Shown in pieces: positions 43,163-51,002 of a stretch of 64,000 bases of DNA. Source of the DNA: Candidatus Bathyarchaeota archaeon (GTDB lineage Archaea > Thermoproteota > Bathyarchaeia > Bathyarchaeales > Bathycorpusculaceae); the NCBI GenBank assembly GCA_026014685.1, contig JAOZHW010000007.1, forward strand, positions 310,001-374,000, given 5' to 3'. A program made the position numbers and the translations under genes. Position 1 is the first letter of the stretch. Each line of letters starts with the position of its first letter. Under the pieces are notes generated by a model. That model had not been told where the DNA came from. It saw nothing but the letters and a program-made list of their open reading frames with translations, and made no database searches.

Positions 43163-43183
43163 TAGTAATTCGCGGAATTACTA
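43163..43183. promoter_or_regulatory. Perfect 21-bp palindrome (9-bp arms)
   Basis: TAGTAATTC-GCG-GAATTACTA is perfectly symmetric. It starts six bases after the RHH regulator stop (43189, minus strand) and precedes the P1 micro-ORF. Two readings fit: an operator for the RHH protein, or a transcription terminator followed by T-rich sequence. Confidence 0.6.
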
Positions 43184-43188
43184 AACAA

Positions 43189-43758
43189 TTATGCTTTAGA
43201 TGAGCACGGTTTCAAAGTAACCCGCAACTTTGTCAAGTTCTCCTTAATCTCCACTTTCACACCCATAGCCGCAAAGTACTCCTCAAGGAAGATGCGGATG
43301 AAATTCTTTGAAACCTCCGAAATTAACACCAACGTATAATCGTTAGGCGCGTTTTTTGTGAGACGATAAAGGTTACAAGCTTCCAGACGCGACAACATGT
43401 CCTCTGTTGTGTGCACTTTCCCTTTGAGTTGTTCCCAGTGGGCTTTAGCGAGTTCTCGATGTTCTATCCAGAACCGCTCCTTCTGTGGCGACGTTTCAAC
43501 TATCCGCAGAAACATAAGCCAGTGATCGACGTCTATGATGACGTGTTCGCCGCTCAGCAGCATGTCTAGGTATGAGTGAAGTTTGCGTTTGGTTTGGGGT
43601 TCTTCGAGGGTTTTGTTTTCGGCGTAGAATTTTATGGCTCGACGCATGACTTCGCTTTGTGAAACATCTGATTCAGTGCTTATTTTTTCTAGCATGTCTG
43701 CGGTGGTTTTGTCGAATGCTACGGTTATTCTTGTCGGGTTTGTCACGTTTTCAGTCAA
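43189..43758 (-). CDS. Ribbon-helix-helix regulator with C-terminal domain
   Basis: Residues 8-50 form an RHH (CopG-like) DNA-binding unit: 'PTRITVAFDKTTADMLEKIS' and 'DVSQSEVMRRAIKFYAENK'. The remaining 135 residues are mostly helical with 'HVIIDVDHWLMFLRIVETSP' and a beta-rich end ('VKVEIKENLTKLRVTLK'), a build seen in archaeal transcription regulators. Downstream on the same strand lie a perfect palindrome and a row of micro-ORFs, which suggests autoregulation and control of those short frames. Confidence 0.8.
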   Translation of the reverse strand: MTENVTNPTRITVAFDKTTADMLEKISTESDVSQSEVMRRAIKFYAENKTLEEPQTKRKLHSYLDMLLSGEHVIIDVDHWLMFLRIVETSPQKERFWIEHRELAKAHWEQLKGKVHTTEDMLSRLEACNLYRLTKNAPNDYTLVLISEVSKNFIRIFLEEYFAAMGVKVEIKENLTKLRVTLKPCSSKA

Positions 43759-43962
43759 CCTTTTTTTTGACAGCTTTTCAGTTTATTGATAATTATATAA
43801 ACATTACGCAACAATATTCAAGTTTTACTTTTCATATTTCCAAATATCTGGGCTTTAAACTGTACATATGTTTAACAATTCCCGCCGTGGAAGCGCAAAA
43901 CTCTTTTATCCCCAACAAACCCTAAACAACACAACAAACCACCCACAAAACAGGAACCACAC

Positions 43963-44622
43963 ATGACCACCCCACAAATAAACCTCAACCCAAAACAGCG
44001 AACCCAAAAAATCCTAGAACTACTCCAAAAACTCTACCCAAACGCCAAAACCGCCCTCAACTACACCAACCCCCTCGAACTCCTCGTCGCCACCATGCTC
44101 TCCGCCCAAACAACCGACGTAAGAGTCAACATAGTCACCCAAACCCTATTCAAAAAGTACCGCACCGCACAAGACTACGCAAACGCATCCATAAAAGAAC
44201 TAGAAAAGGACATACACTCAACGGGTTTCTATCACAACAAAGCAAAAAACCTCAAAGCCTGCTGCCAAATGCTAATGGAAAAATTCGGAGGGCAAGTGCC
44301 TAAAACAATGGAAGAACTAATTCAACTTCCCGGTGTAGCCAGAAAAACCGCCAACATTGTCCTCTACCACGGTTACGGCATAACCGCTGGAGTTGCCGTA
44401 GACACCCACGTGATGAGGCTTTCGCAGCGCTTGGGCTTAACAAAAGAAAAAGACCAAAACAAAATCGAACAAGACCTCATGGCCATAACACCCAAAGACC
44501 AGTGGATGCCGCTAACTGACGTGCTGATTTTCCACGGCCGCCAAGTTTGCATGGCAAAAAACCCCCAATGCAACGCTTGTGTACTGAACAAAATTTGCCC
44601 CTCCGCGTTTACCTTCAAATAG
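43963..44622 (+). CDS. nth: Endonuclease III
   Basis: The helix-hairpin-helix 'LPGVARKTANIVLYHGYG' carries the catalytic Lys128, and Asp147 follows in 'VAVDTHVMRLSQRLG'. The 4Fe-4S loop has C196-x6-C203-x2-C206-x5-C212. The enzyme removes oxidised pyrimidines and nicks abasic sites. Length (219) is normal. A TATA-like CTCTTTTATCC lies about 70 bases upstream. It is followed by a peroxiredoxin, giving an oxidative-damage neighbourhood. Confidence 0.93.
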   Translation: MTTPQINLNPKQRTQKILELLQKLYPNAKTALNYTNPLELLVATMLSAQTTDVRVNIVTQTLFKKYRTAQDYANASIKELEKDIHSTGFYHNKAKNLKACCQMLMEKFGGQVPKTMEELIQLPGVARKTANIVLYHGYGITAGVAVDTHVMRLSQRLGLTKEKDQNKIEQDLMAITPKDQWMPLTDVLIFHGRQVCMAKNPQCNACVLNKICPSAFTFK

Positions 44623-44675
44623 CATCAAAAATTTATAGCCCCAACACCTAACTTTGGGTGAGGACTGATTCTTGT

Positions 44676-45152
44676 ATGGTAAACGTTAAAGTAGGCGATC
44701 AAGCCCCCGATTTCACTTTGCTCGATGTCGATATGAACGCACGGAGTCTGCGTGAATTTTTGGGACAAAAAGTTGTTTTAGCCTTTTTTGTAGGCGCATT
44801 CACCGCCACATGCACCAAAGAGATGTGTACCTTTAGAGATTCTATGGCAAGACTGACAAACTTAAACGCCCAAGTTATCGGCATAAGCGTCAACGACCCC
44901 TTCTCAAACAAGGCATTCGCAGAAAAAAACCGTTTACCTTACCCTATTCTCAGCGACTACAAACGTGAAGTCATACGGCAGTATGGGTTGGAGTCAACGG
45001 ATTTTGCTGGTTTAGGGGGATACGTGGTTGCTAAACGGTCGATTTTTGTTTTAGACGAGAAGGGTGTTGTTCGCTACGTGTGGGTTTCAGATGACCCCAA
45101 TGTTGAACCGAACTATGAAGAAGTTCAAGCGGCGCTAACCAAGATTACATAG
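44676..45152 (+). CDS. Peroxiredoxin (AhpC/TSA family)
   Basis: The protein (158 residues) has the peroxidatic cysteine C46 in 'GAFTATCTKEMCTFRDSM', with C51 close by, and an 'FFVGAFT' replacing the usual FFPAAFT (Pro to Val-Gly). The rest ('QVIGISVNDPFSNKAFAEKN', 'PYPILSDYKREVIRQYG') is standard. It reduces hydrogen peroxide and alkyl peroxides. ATG 44676 is preferred over an upstream GTG. No reductase partner is adjacent, though the FTR/Grx pair lies 3 kb upstream. Confidence 0.9.
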   Translation: MVNVKVGDQAPDFTLLDVDMNARSLREFLGQKVVLAFFVGAFTATCTKEMCTFRDSMARLTNLNAQVIGISVNDPFSNKAFAEKNRLPYPILSDYKREVIRQYGLESTDFAGLGGYVVAKRSIFVLDEKGVVRYVWVSDDPNVEPNYEEVQAALTKIT

Positions 45153-45210
45153 CAACCTTGAAGTGCTCATCCACTTTTTTGGATGAGGAGTTACTCGGCT
45201 GCCGTAGCAG

Positions 45211-45253
45211 CGTTTGTTCTATATATCGGGCGGGGAGGAGGCGGCAGAGCAGC
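45211..45253 (+). promoter_or_regulatory. Dispersed TATA/purine-tract element, copy e
   Basis: GTTTGTTCTATATATCGGG followed by CGGGGAGGAGG and CAGAGCA matches the shared layout (T-rich, TATA, purine tract, CAGAGCA) with a few changes. It lies downstream of the peroxiredoxin gene and points towards the 3' end of the Ugd-like gene, so it drives no annotated gene. A 9-bp inverted repeat (ATGCGATTG / CAATCGCAT) lies further downstream. Confidence 0.55.
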
Positions 45254-45321
45254 AAAGCATGCGATTGCGGTCTCTTATGCCCAAAAATAAGAAGGGCTAT
45301 AGATAAAAATCTCAATCGCAT

Positions 45322-46209
45322 TTAGCTACATTGGTCTTTTTGTGGAAGTGTAACGTTTTTGTTGCCTGTCAGTTCTTTTTGCAGGGCTTCGGCGCGTGCA
45401 GCGACTTTTTGGGCTTCGGCTTTTATTTCTGGGTCCTTCATTTCTTCGCGGCGTTTTTTGTTGGATTCTAAAATCAACCGCAGCATGTCACTGTCGTAGG
45501 ATTTCAGCAGCAACTCAGTGTTTGGAATGAGGCAGTGACCGCCGATGACTCCTGGAAACATCACAGGTCTATCAAGCCGCACACGATGCGTGTCTTCGAT
45601 GAAATCGACCGTTTCGTTAAAGTCTGCGCCGAATTTGTGGGCGATGCGGTGCATCTCTTGGAAGCAAGTGATCATCCAAGCGCGGTATGTGGTTTCGAAG
45701 ATTTTTGCCAACTCCGTTTCTGTGCAGCCTTTGAGCACTTTAACTTTAAGCCCCAACTTCTCGAAATGAGCCTTCGCCAACTTGGAATCTTCTGGTGTGG
45801 CGCCGCCAACGTATTTTGGCCAGCGCTTCATTTCCCAAAGCATATGTTCAGCGTTTATGTGGACGCCGCGCGAGGGCGAATGGGCAACTGGGCATTTGCA
45901 TTGGTCAGCGATTTTTTTTGTGGTTCCAGGGGGTGTGGTGCTGTTGTTGATGATTAATTTTGGTTTGTATTGGGTTGCGTATTCTGCCACGATTTGGACG
46001 AATTTGTCGGGGTTGCCGCAGGGAAGGCAAACCTGAAGCGTATTGACCGTGGCTGGAACCGTATGTTTGCTTTGACCCAGTTCACGCATCTTAGCTTCGT
46101 CTAAATCCAGTCCATAAACCTCAAAAACATCCTTTCTCTCAGCGTATAGGGTGAAGAGAGTGTGACCGATTTCGCCTAAACCGATCACTAAAACTGTTTC
46201 TTTAGTCAT
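45322..46209 (-). CDS. UDP-glucose/GDP-mannose dehydrogenase-like protein
   Basis: The N-terminal Rossmann domain ('VLVIGLGEIGHTLFTLY', 'YGLDLDEAKMREL') and a central helical domain ('ELAKIFETTYRAWMITCFQEM') match nucleotide-sugar dehydrogenases, and the catalytic cysteine is kept in 'FPGVIGGHCLIPNTELLL'. It is shorter (295) than usual (about 430), lacking the C-terminal NAD-sugar domain. It could oxidise a nucleotide sugar or work on a smaller acid. It is divergent from the acyltransferase/DUF354 pair, forming a small surface-sugar locus. Confidence 0.75.
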   Translation of the reverse strand: MTKETVLVIGLGEIGHTLFTLYAERKDVFEVYGLDLDEAKMRELGQSKHTVPATVNTLQVCLPCGNPDKFVQIVAEYATQYKPKLIINNSTTPPGTTKKIADQCKCPVAHSPSRGVHINAEHMLWEMKRWPKYVGGATPEDSKLAKAHFEKLGLKVKVLKGCTETELAKIFETTYRAWMITCFQEMHRIAHKFGADFNETVDFIEDTHRVRLDRPVMFPGVIGGHCLIPNTELLLKSYDSDMLRLILESNKKRREEMKDPEIKAEAQKVAARAEALQKELTGNKNVTLPQKDQCS

Positions 46210-46285
46210 AGAGTGATGCCTTCGTTTTGTTGGTGAACCATGTGATTTTAAAACTATTTAAATCTGGAGCCAGAAAAAGCTAAGT

Positions 46286-46789
46286 ATGCAGAATCAGAAA
46301 CGTGGCGTCGGCATCGTTGAAGGCAAAAACGTGCAGATCGGCAAAGACTGTGCGATTTGGAACTATGTGGTTATCGGTGATAACACCAAAATCGGCGACA
46401 ACACAATCATCGGCAGTTTTGTTGACCTCGGCAAAGACGTCTCAATCGGAAAGAACTGTAACATACAAGCCCATGTCACCATCTCAAACGGTTGTGTCCT
46501 TGGCGACAACGTTTTCATCGCGCCTAACAGTAGTCTGCTAAATGACAAGTACCCCAAAAGCACCTACATGACACCGCCAATCATAAAAGACGGGGCAGCT
46601 ATCGGTGGAGGAGTCACCATCTTGCCAAACGTCACCGTCGGCGAAAAAGCGGTTGTGGGCGGTGGAAGTGTCGTCACCAAAAACGTGCCTCCCAAAACTG
46701 TGGTCGCTGGTTGTCCCGCGAAAAAAGTCATGACACTTACAGAGTTTGAGGCAAAACGTGAAAGGTTCTTAGCTCAGGTGAAGCGATGA
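46286..46789 (+). CDS. Hexapeptide-repeat acyltransferase (WbbJ/LpxA-like)
   Basis: The protein (167 residues) consists of hexapeptide repeats ('VQIGKDCAIWNYVVIGDNTK', 'IGSFVDLGKDVSIGKNCNIQ', 'GGGVTILPNVTVGEKAVVGG') forming a left-handed beta-helix, and ends 'VVTKNVPPKTVVAGCPAKKV'. Such enzymes N-acetylate amino sugars, for example UDP-sugar 4-amines. The stop overlaps the DUF354 gene start (ATGA), so the two are coupled. Confidence 0.88.
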   Translation: MQNQKRGVGIVEGKNVQIGKDCAIWNYVVIGDNTKIGDNTIIGSFVDLGKDVSIGKNCNIQAHVTISNGCVLGDNVFIAPNSSLLNDKYPKSTYMTPPIIKDGAAIGGGVTILPNVTVGEKAVVGGGSVVTKNVPPKTVVAGCPAKKVMTLTEFEAKRERFLAQVKR

Positions 46790-47763
46790 GGGTTTGGTAT
46801 GACGCCTGCACGGGTAAGCACACCCGATACGGCGCAGCCATCGGCAAAGAGCTGAAAAAATGTGGTCACGAATTCATATTCACCACAAGAGAGCACCCTG
46901 ACACGTTGCCGCTTGCGAAACTGCTCGGCGAAAAACCACTTGTCGTCGGCAAATATAACCCTTCAACTAATGAATCTAGGCTCAAAGAAAGCGCGGAACG
47001 TGTCATCGAATTCGCTAAGCTTTTTGAAAAAAACAAACCCGACGTCGCTATCGCTCACCAATCTGTCGAGTTATGCCGAACCGCCTTTGGCTTGGGTATT
47101 CCAATTATTTTGACTGCTGATACGCCGCATGCGTTGGCAGTTAACAGGTTAACCATCCCCTTCGCCCACACAGTGGTGGTTTCTGAGGCTTTGCCAAAGA
47201 GCTTCACGCGGCAATACTGTGCTCAGAGGGTTGTTCCATTTCGAGGTGTAGATGAGGTTGCGTGGATTAAGGACTTCAAACCCGCAAAACTCTCGGTTAA
47301 GAAGCCCCTGATTGTGCTTCGGCAAATAGAAACCAAAGCTGCATACGCGAAAGGCAAAAGTGACAGCGCAAAAACCCTCGCGGAGCAGCTTGCGGAACTG
47401 GGAAATGTGCATCTGCTTGAGCGCTACAACTGTGAAGGTCACGCTTTTGGGGCGAAGGTGGCTTTTGAGGATTCAGCCAGTTTGGTTGCGCACGCAGATT
47501 TAGTTGTCAGCTACGGCGGAACCATAAGCCGCGAAGCTGCCCTGCAAGGCGTCCCAAGCATCGCCATCGGTGACATGGCAAAAACCCCCGTCAACAGCTA
47601 CCTCGCAAAAAAGGGCTTTCCACTTTTCATAACAACCGAAGACAAAGTGCAGGGGTTGGCAAAGAAGTACATGAGCAAACGCTTTGATGTTGCCGAAAAG
47701 CTTGCGGCGTTGGAAAACCCCGTTGAAGTCATCGCAAAACTCGTAGAAACCATAAAACCCTAA
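46786..47763 (+). CDS. DUF354 glycosyltransferase-like protein
   Basis: The 325-residue protein begins 'MRVWYDACTGKHTRYGAAIG' and contains 'GKYNPSTNESRLKESAERV', 'DTPHALAVNRLTIPFA' and 'VVSYGGTISREAALQGVPSI', typical of archaeal DUF354 proteins with a GT-B-like two-domain fold related to UDP-GlcNAc 2-epimerase. With the acyltransferase and Ugd-like gene this points to synthesis of a nucleotide-sugar for glycans. The exact reaction is unknown. Confidence 0.82.
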   Translation: MRVWYDACTGKHTRYGAAIGKELKKCGHEFIFTTREHPDTLPLAKLLGEKPLVVGKYNPSTNESRLKESAERVIEFAKLFEKNKPDVAIAHQSVELCRTAFGLGIPIILTADTPHALAVNRLTIPFAHTVVVSEALPKSFTRQYCAQRVVPFRGVDEVAWIKDFKPAKLSVKKPLIVLRQIETKAAYAKGKSDSAKTLAEQLAELGNVHLLERYNCEGHAFGAKVAFEDSASLVAHADLVVSYGGTISREAALQGVPSIAIGDMAKTPVNSYLAKKGFPLFITTEDKVQGLAKKYMSKRFDVAEKLAALENPVEVIAKLVETIKP

Positions 47764-48530
47764 ACCGCAGAAACTTGAACCTTGTCGCCTGCGTTAACAT
47801 GGAACTTTTCTGCGAAACTGCCCTGATTGAGAGCTAACTCTAAAAAACCGTGACTGCCAACTAACGCTGTGGGTTCGTGGAGTTTGGTTTCTGCGTAGGT
47901 TTCTGAGAGAGCAAGCTGCAACGTTAAATGATGTAGAGTTACTTTCAGGGTTCCGTCTTGTAGGTCTTCTTTTGGTATGTTTGTTATGACGTTGCCAAAG
48001 TCATCAACATGCAAAACCTCACCAAACAATGCGCCATTTTTGTGCTCCACGGACGCGAATTTTGGGGTGACTGGGTCGGTGACTTCTGGGCCGAACTCTT
48101 GTGGTGCAATACCTCGGTCGAGGTGGGCTGCGGCGGGGGCAAAGATGTCCCTGCCATGGAAAGTGGAGGAAACCTTGGGAAGCATGAACTTTGGGTTAGC
48201 TATTTCATAGATGTGCTCGATTCCCTGTGCTTGAGCGGCTATCATCAACAGGCCGTTGTCTGGGCCAACGAAAAAGCCGTTTTTAGTTTGAACTATAATT
48301 GCTCGTCGAGTGGTGCCTACACCGGGATCTACCACCGCTACGTGCACTGCACCTTTTGGATAGTATGGTGCAGCGGAAGCTAAAATGAAGGCACCCATGC
48401 GGATGTTGTATTTTTCTACTTTGTGGGTTATATCGATGAGGGTGGCGTTTGGGTTTATGGTTAAGATGACACCTTTCATTTCCGCCACGTATGGGTCTTT
48501 GAGCCCAAAATCCGAAGTTAAAGTTATCAT
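47760..48530 (-). CDS. SAM hydroxide adenosyltransferase (DUF62)
   Basis: The signatures 'ITLTSDFGLKDPYVAEMKG', 'AVVDPGVGTTRRAIIVQT', 'FVGPDNGLLM' and 'DDFGNVITNIP' mark the DUF62/SAM hydrolase family, which splits S-adenosylmethionine into methionine and adenosine. Length 256 is normal. It ends a four-gene minus-strand operon that starts with S17e and is separated from the MoaD-like gene by three bases. Its role may be control of SAM level. Confidence 0.9.
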   Translation of the reverse strand: MITLTSDFGLKDPYVAEMKGVILTINPNATLIDITHKVEKYNIRMGAFILASAAPYYPKGAVHVAVVDPGVGTTRRAIIVQTKNGFFVGPDNGLLMIAAQAQGIEHIYEIANPKFMLPKVSSTFHGRDIFAPAAAHLDRGIAPQEFGPEVTDPVTPKFASVEHKNGALFGEVLHVDDFGNVITNIPKEDLQDGTLKVTLHHLTLQLALSETYAETKLHEPTALVGSHGFLELALNQGSFAEKFHVNAGDKVQVSAV

Positions 48531-48533
48531 TTT

Positions 48534-48818
48534 TTAGCCGCCGTGTACAACTGGAACAAACACGACTTCGTCTCCGTCACACAGTTTAGTTGCATATCCG
48601 TTTAGTACGCTAATTTCTCTGCCGTTAACCAGTATGAGCGAGTTGGAGCGTGCATCGTTTAGTTCTTGGTCACAGAAGGTGTGCTTCAACGATGGGATGT
48701 CTTGGCTTATGGCGTCAACCATGCTTTTGACGGTGAAGCCTTCTTGGAAGTTTAGGGTGAACTGTTTTTTTCCTGACAGATGACGGAATGCACCGAGGAA
48801 TTTGATTATTAGAGGCAC
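48534..48818 (-). CDS. MoaD/ThiS-like small ubiquitin-fold protein
   Basis: The 94-residue protein has the beta-grasp outline ('IKFLGAFRHLSGKKQFTLNF', 'LILVNGREISVLNGYATKLC') and ends with '...VVHGG', the Gly-Gly tail that is activated by E1-like enzymes. Such proteins act as sulphur carriers for molybdopterin or as SAMP-type tags. It sits in the S17e operon. No E1 (MoeB) is in the window. Confidence 0.85.
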   Translation of the reverse strand: MPLIIKFLGAFRHLSGKKQFTLNFQEGFTVKSMVDAISQDIPSLKHTFCDQELNDARSNSLILVNGREISVLNGYATKLCDGDEVVFVPVVHGG

Positions 48819-48868
48819 CAGTGATTACACTCGTAACAGTAGGATAAGAAAGTGGTTTGTTAAAAGTT

Positions 48869-49249
48869 TTAGCTAAAACCGTCGAGTTTTTCCTGCGTGA
48901 GGGTTTCAACGATATCTGTGGCGATGTCCACGATGGAATCTGCCTGCTTCATCATTGCATCCCCGTTGACTTCTTCAAGCTGAGAAATCTGCTGCACAAT
49001 CGTCTCTATCTCCATCAAAAACCGCAAAACAGAATCGTTAGTCGCAGGGTTTTTTGCAACTTCGTCACGGATGAGTATCTCGATGAAGGCTGGTTCGCCG
49101 AGGCTGTAGTAGATGGCGTTTCGGGCTTTACGTATGGCCTCTAAAACCAAGCTTGGTGCCATGTAGGGGATTTTGCGTGCGGCTTCTAATTCAGCTTTTG
49201 CTTCACGCAAATACCTTAATGCCCAACCTCTGCGGTACTCATCCATCAT
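48869..49249 (-). CDS. Small helical protein following S17e
   Basis: The 126-residue protein is helical throughout ('YLREAKAELEAARKIPYMAP', 'LEAIRKARNAIYYSLGEPAF') and acidic at its end. The N-terminal pattern resembles HEPN-like or helical-bundle proteins ('RKARNAIYYSL'), but no R-x4-6-H active site is evident. It lies 16 bases after rps17e, between it and the MoaD gene, so an RNA- or ribosome-linked role is possible. Confidence 0.6.
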   Translation of the reverse strand: MMDEYRRGWALRYLREAKAELEAARKIPYMAPSLVLEAIRKARNAIYYSLGEPAFIEILIRDEVAKNPATNDSVLRFLMEIETIVQQISQLEEVNGDAMMKQADSIVDIATDIVETLTQEKLDGFS

Positions 49250-49264
49250 AGCATATTTCTCTGA

Positions 49265-49498
49265 TTAATCGACTATATCTTCTTCGATTTCAGTTTCCAT
49301 CTCAGAGCTAGATTGAGCCAACGCGATTGTGCGTGTAATGTACCCGGCGACTTTGTTGCGTACGCGTGTAGTTGTGCCTTTGGTCACTTCGTCTACGGCG
49401 CGTTTGTTTTCGTCAAAGTTAGTTGTGAATTTGCCTGGAAAGCGAGTCATTAGTTCTTTGCCGAGATGCTTTATCTGCTCAGTCTTTACTTTTCCCAA
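49265..49498 (-). CDS. rps17e: 30S ribosomal protein S17e
   Basis: The 77-residue protein reads 'MGKVKTEQIKHLGKELMTRF', 'PGKFTTNFDENKRAVDEVTK' and 'TTTRVRNKVAGYITRTIALA', the archaeal S17e signature. It is shared by archaea and eukaryotes only. It is the first gene of the minus-strand operon S17e - helical protein - MoaD-like - SAM hydrolase. Confidence 0.93.
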   Translation of the reverse strand: MGKVKTEQIKHLGKELMTRFPGKFTTNFDENKRAVDEVTKGTTTRVRNKVAGYITRTIALAQSSSEMETEIEEDIVD

Positions 49499-49641
49499 TC
49501 AGTTTCCTCCAGTGTTAACGTGTTTTCTCCGACGTTTAAAAGCGTAGGAGCAACTCTCAATATTGAGTAGCCGTAATTTAAGGTTACGCCTCAAACCAAC
49601 ATAATATGCTGCCAGCAAGTTGCGTATAAACCGTTAAATTG

Positions 49642-50415
49642 CTAGTTTAGTTTTATGTTAAAGAAGGTTTCAAAGTTCTTGGCAACCTGCAAAGCAACTT
49701 CATCGGCAGATAATTTTTTAATTTCAGCAACAGCAGCAACAACGTTTCGGATGTAGGAGGGCCTAGTTAATTGCCCATTGTAGGGTTGTTTCCAGTAAGT
49801 TACTGGACCATCAGTTTCCGTCAACAGGTTGGTAAGAGGGGTTTTTTCTACAACTTCACGGATGCCGTTGGAGTATGTTACAGGTGGACCTTCAGTGATG
49901 TAGTAACCGTTGTCTATGGCTTTAGCAAGGGCTGTCATGGGGTGACTAAACCAATGCAGCAACACACGACTAAGGCGGTATGATGGAAGCATTTCGACGA
50001 TTTTGTCGGTGGTGCCCCTTGAATGTATGATCACTGGAAGGTTGAGTTCTTCAGCTAAATGCAGCATGCTATTGAAAACCTCAACTTGCTGCTCCCAGAT
50101 AGATTCATACTTGTAGTCTAAGCCGATTTCGCCGATGGCGACCACTTTACCTTTTTGGGACCGGATGAATTCTATAGTATCCTGTAGCTCGTTTCCTTTG
50201 AGCACATTAACATTCCAAGGATGGATACCTAAAGCAGGATAAACCAAACCTAGATACTGCTCGGCGAGTTTAACGTCGTTTTGGCAGGTCTTTAAATCCA
50301 TAGAATTAGTCACCAAAGCAGCCACCCCAGAGGTTTTCGCATCGGCAATTAAATCTTCAATGCGACCAATATATTCGGTGTCAGAGAGGTGAATGTGAGC
50401 GTCGATTAATTTCAT
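49642..50415 (-). CDS. TatD-family metal-dependent DNase
   Basis: The amidohydrolase motifs are present: 'DAHIHLSDTEY', 'GEIGLDYKYE', 'LPVIIHSRGTTDK' and 'LLTETDGPVTYW'. TatD proteins are metal-dependent 3'-5' exonucleases involved in DNA repair. Length (257) is normal. The gene is divergent from the histone. Confidence 0.9.
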   Translation of the reverse strand: MKLIDAHIHLSDTEYIGRIEDLIADAKTSGVAALVTNSMDLKTCQNDVKLAEQYLGLVYPALGIHPWNVNVLKGNELQDTIEFIRSQKGKVVAIGEIGLDYKYESIWEQQVEVFNSMLHLAEELNLPVIIHSRGTTDKIVEMLPSYRLSRVLLHWFSHPMTALAKAIDNGYYITEGPPVTYSNGIREVVEKTPLTNLLTETDGPVTYWKQPYNGQLTRPSYIRNVVAAVAEIKKLSADEVALQVAKNFETFFNIKLN

Positions 50416-50564
50416 TATTTCTCAGCGCTATATGCGTAGTTGAGGGTTTTAAAATTTTCTTTACTAAACTCGCTGAGTATGGGCTGGCTGCTTTTTAGAG
50501 CAAAAAACGATAACAAAGGTTAAATACAGCTTTAAAAAGAAAAAGGAGCTAGAGAGATGTCGAT

Positions 50565-50786
50565 ATGACAGAATTAGAAATAGCTGTAGCTCCCATGCAT
50601 AGACTATGTAAAAAAGCAGGCGCGGACAGAGTAAGCGAAGCCGCAGCAAAAGAACTAGCAAAAGCCTTAGAAGAAATCGGCGTCAAAGTCGCCAAAGAAG
50701 CACTCGATTTCGCAATGCATGCGGGAAGAAAAACAATCAAAGCCGAAGACATAGAAATCGCGGCAAAAAAAGTCATGGGCAAATGA
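50565..50786 (+). CDS. Archaeal histone
   Basis: The 73-residue protein is a full histone fold: '[20 protein letters not shown]', '[20 protein letters not shown]', '[20 protein letters not shown]' and 'EIAAKKVMG'. Length and sequence match archaeal HMf-type histones; it packages DNA and shapes transcription. It has one Cys near the start, unusual. SD-like GGAG lies upstream of ATG 50565. Confidence 0.95.
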   Translation: MTELEIAVAPMHRLCKKAGADRVSEAAAKELAKALEEIGVKVAKEALDFAMHAGRKTIKAEDIEIAAKKVMGK

Positions 50787-50906
50787 GCTAACTAACATTC
50801 ATCTTTCCCTTCTTCTTTTTTGTTCAACACCCCAACCTGAGATGTGCTTTTTTGAATAGATTCCCCTTTTAGATGTGCAATCGGTTCCGTATCCGTACAT
50901 GGTGGA

Positions 50907-50949
50907 GCCACGCGACGTCTCAGCGTCTACCTCCCCTCCCTTATATAAA
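50907..50949 (-). promoter_or_regulatory. Dispersed TATA/purine-tract element, copy c
   Basis: On the minus strand this reads CTTTATATAAGGGAGGGG, then AGGTAGACGCTGAGACGTCG, then CGTGG, identical over 43 bases to copy b at 36595-36637 (plus strand). It points into the histone 3' end, not at an annotated gene. A small open frame (ATG 50899 to about 50793, 35 codons) follows it. Confidence 0.65.
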
Positions 50950-51002
50950 GGGCAAACAAATTTTCAAATCAAAAAAGGTACAAAAAGAAAAAGGAAAGAC
51001 GC

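Noticed and set aside
45259-45320. 9-bp inverted repeat ATGCGATTG / CAATCGCAT as an RNA gene
   Set aside because: The stem is short and one arm overlaps the 3' end region of the Ugd-like gene; it is more likely a terminator or chance.
50793-50899. 35-codon frame after element copy c
   Set aside because: No ribosome site, and the matching frame is absent after the identical copy b, so the element does not appear to serve a shared peptide.
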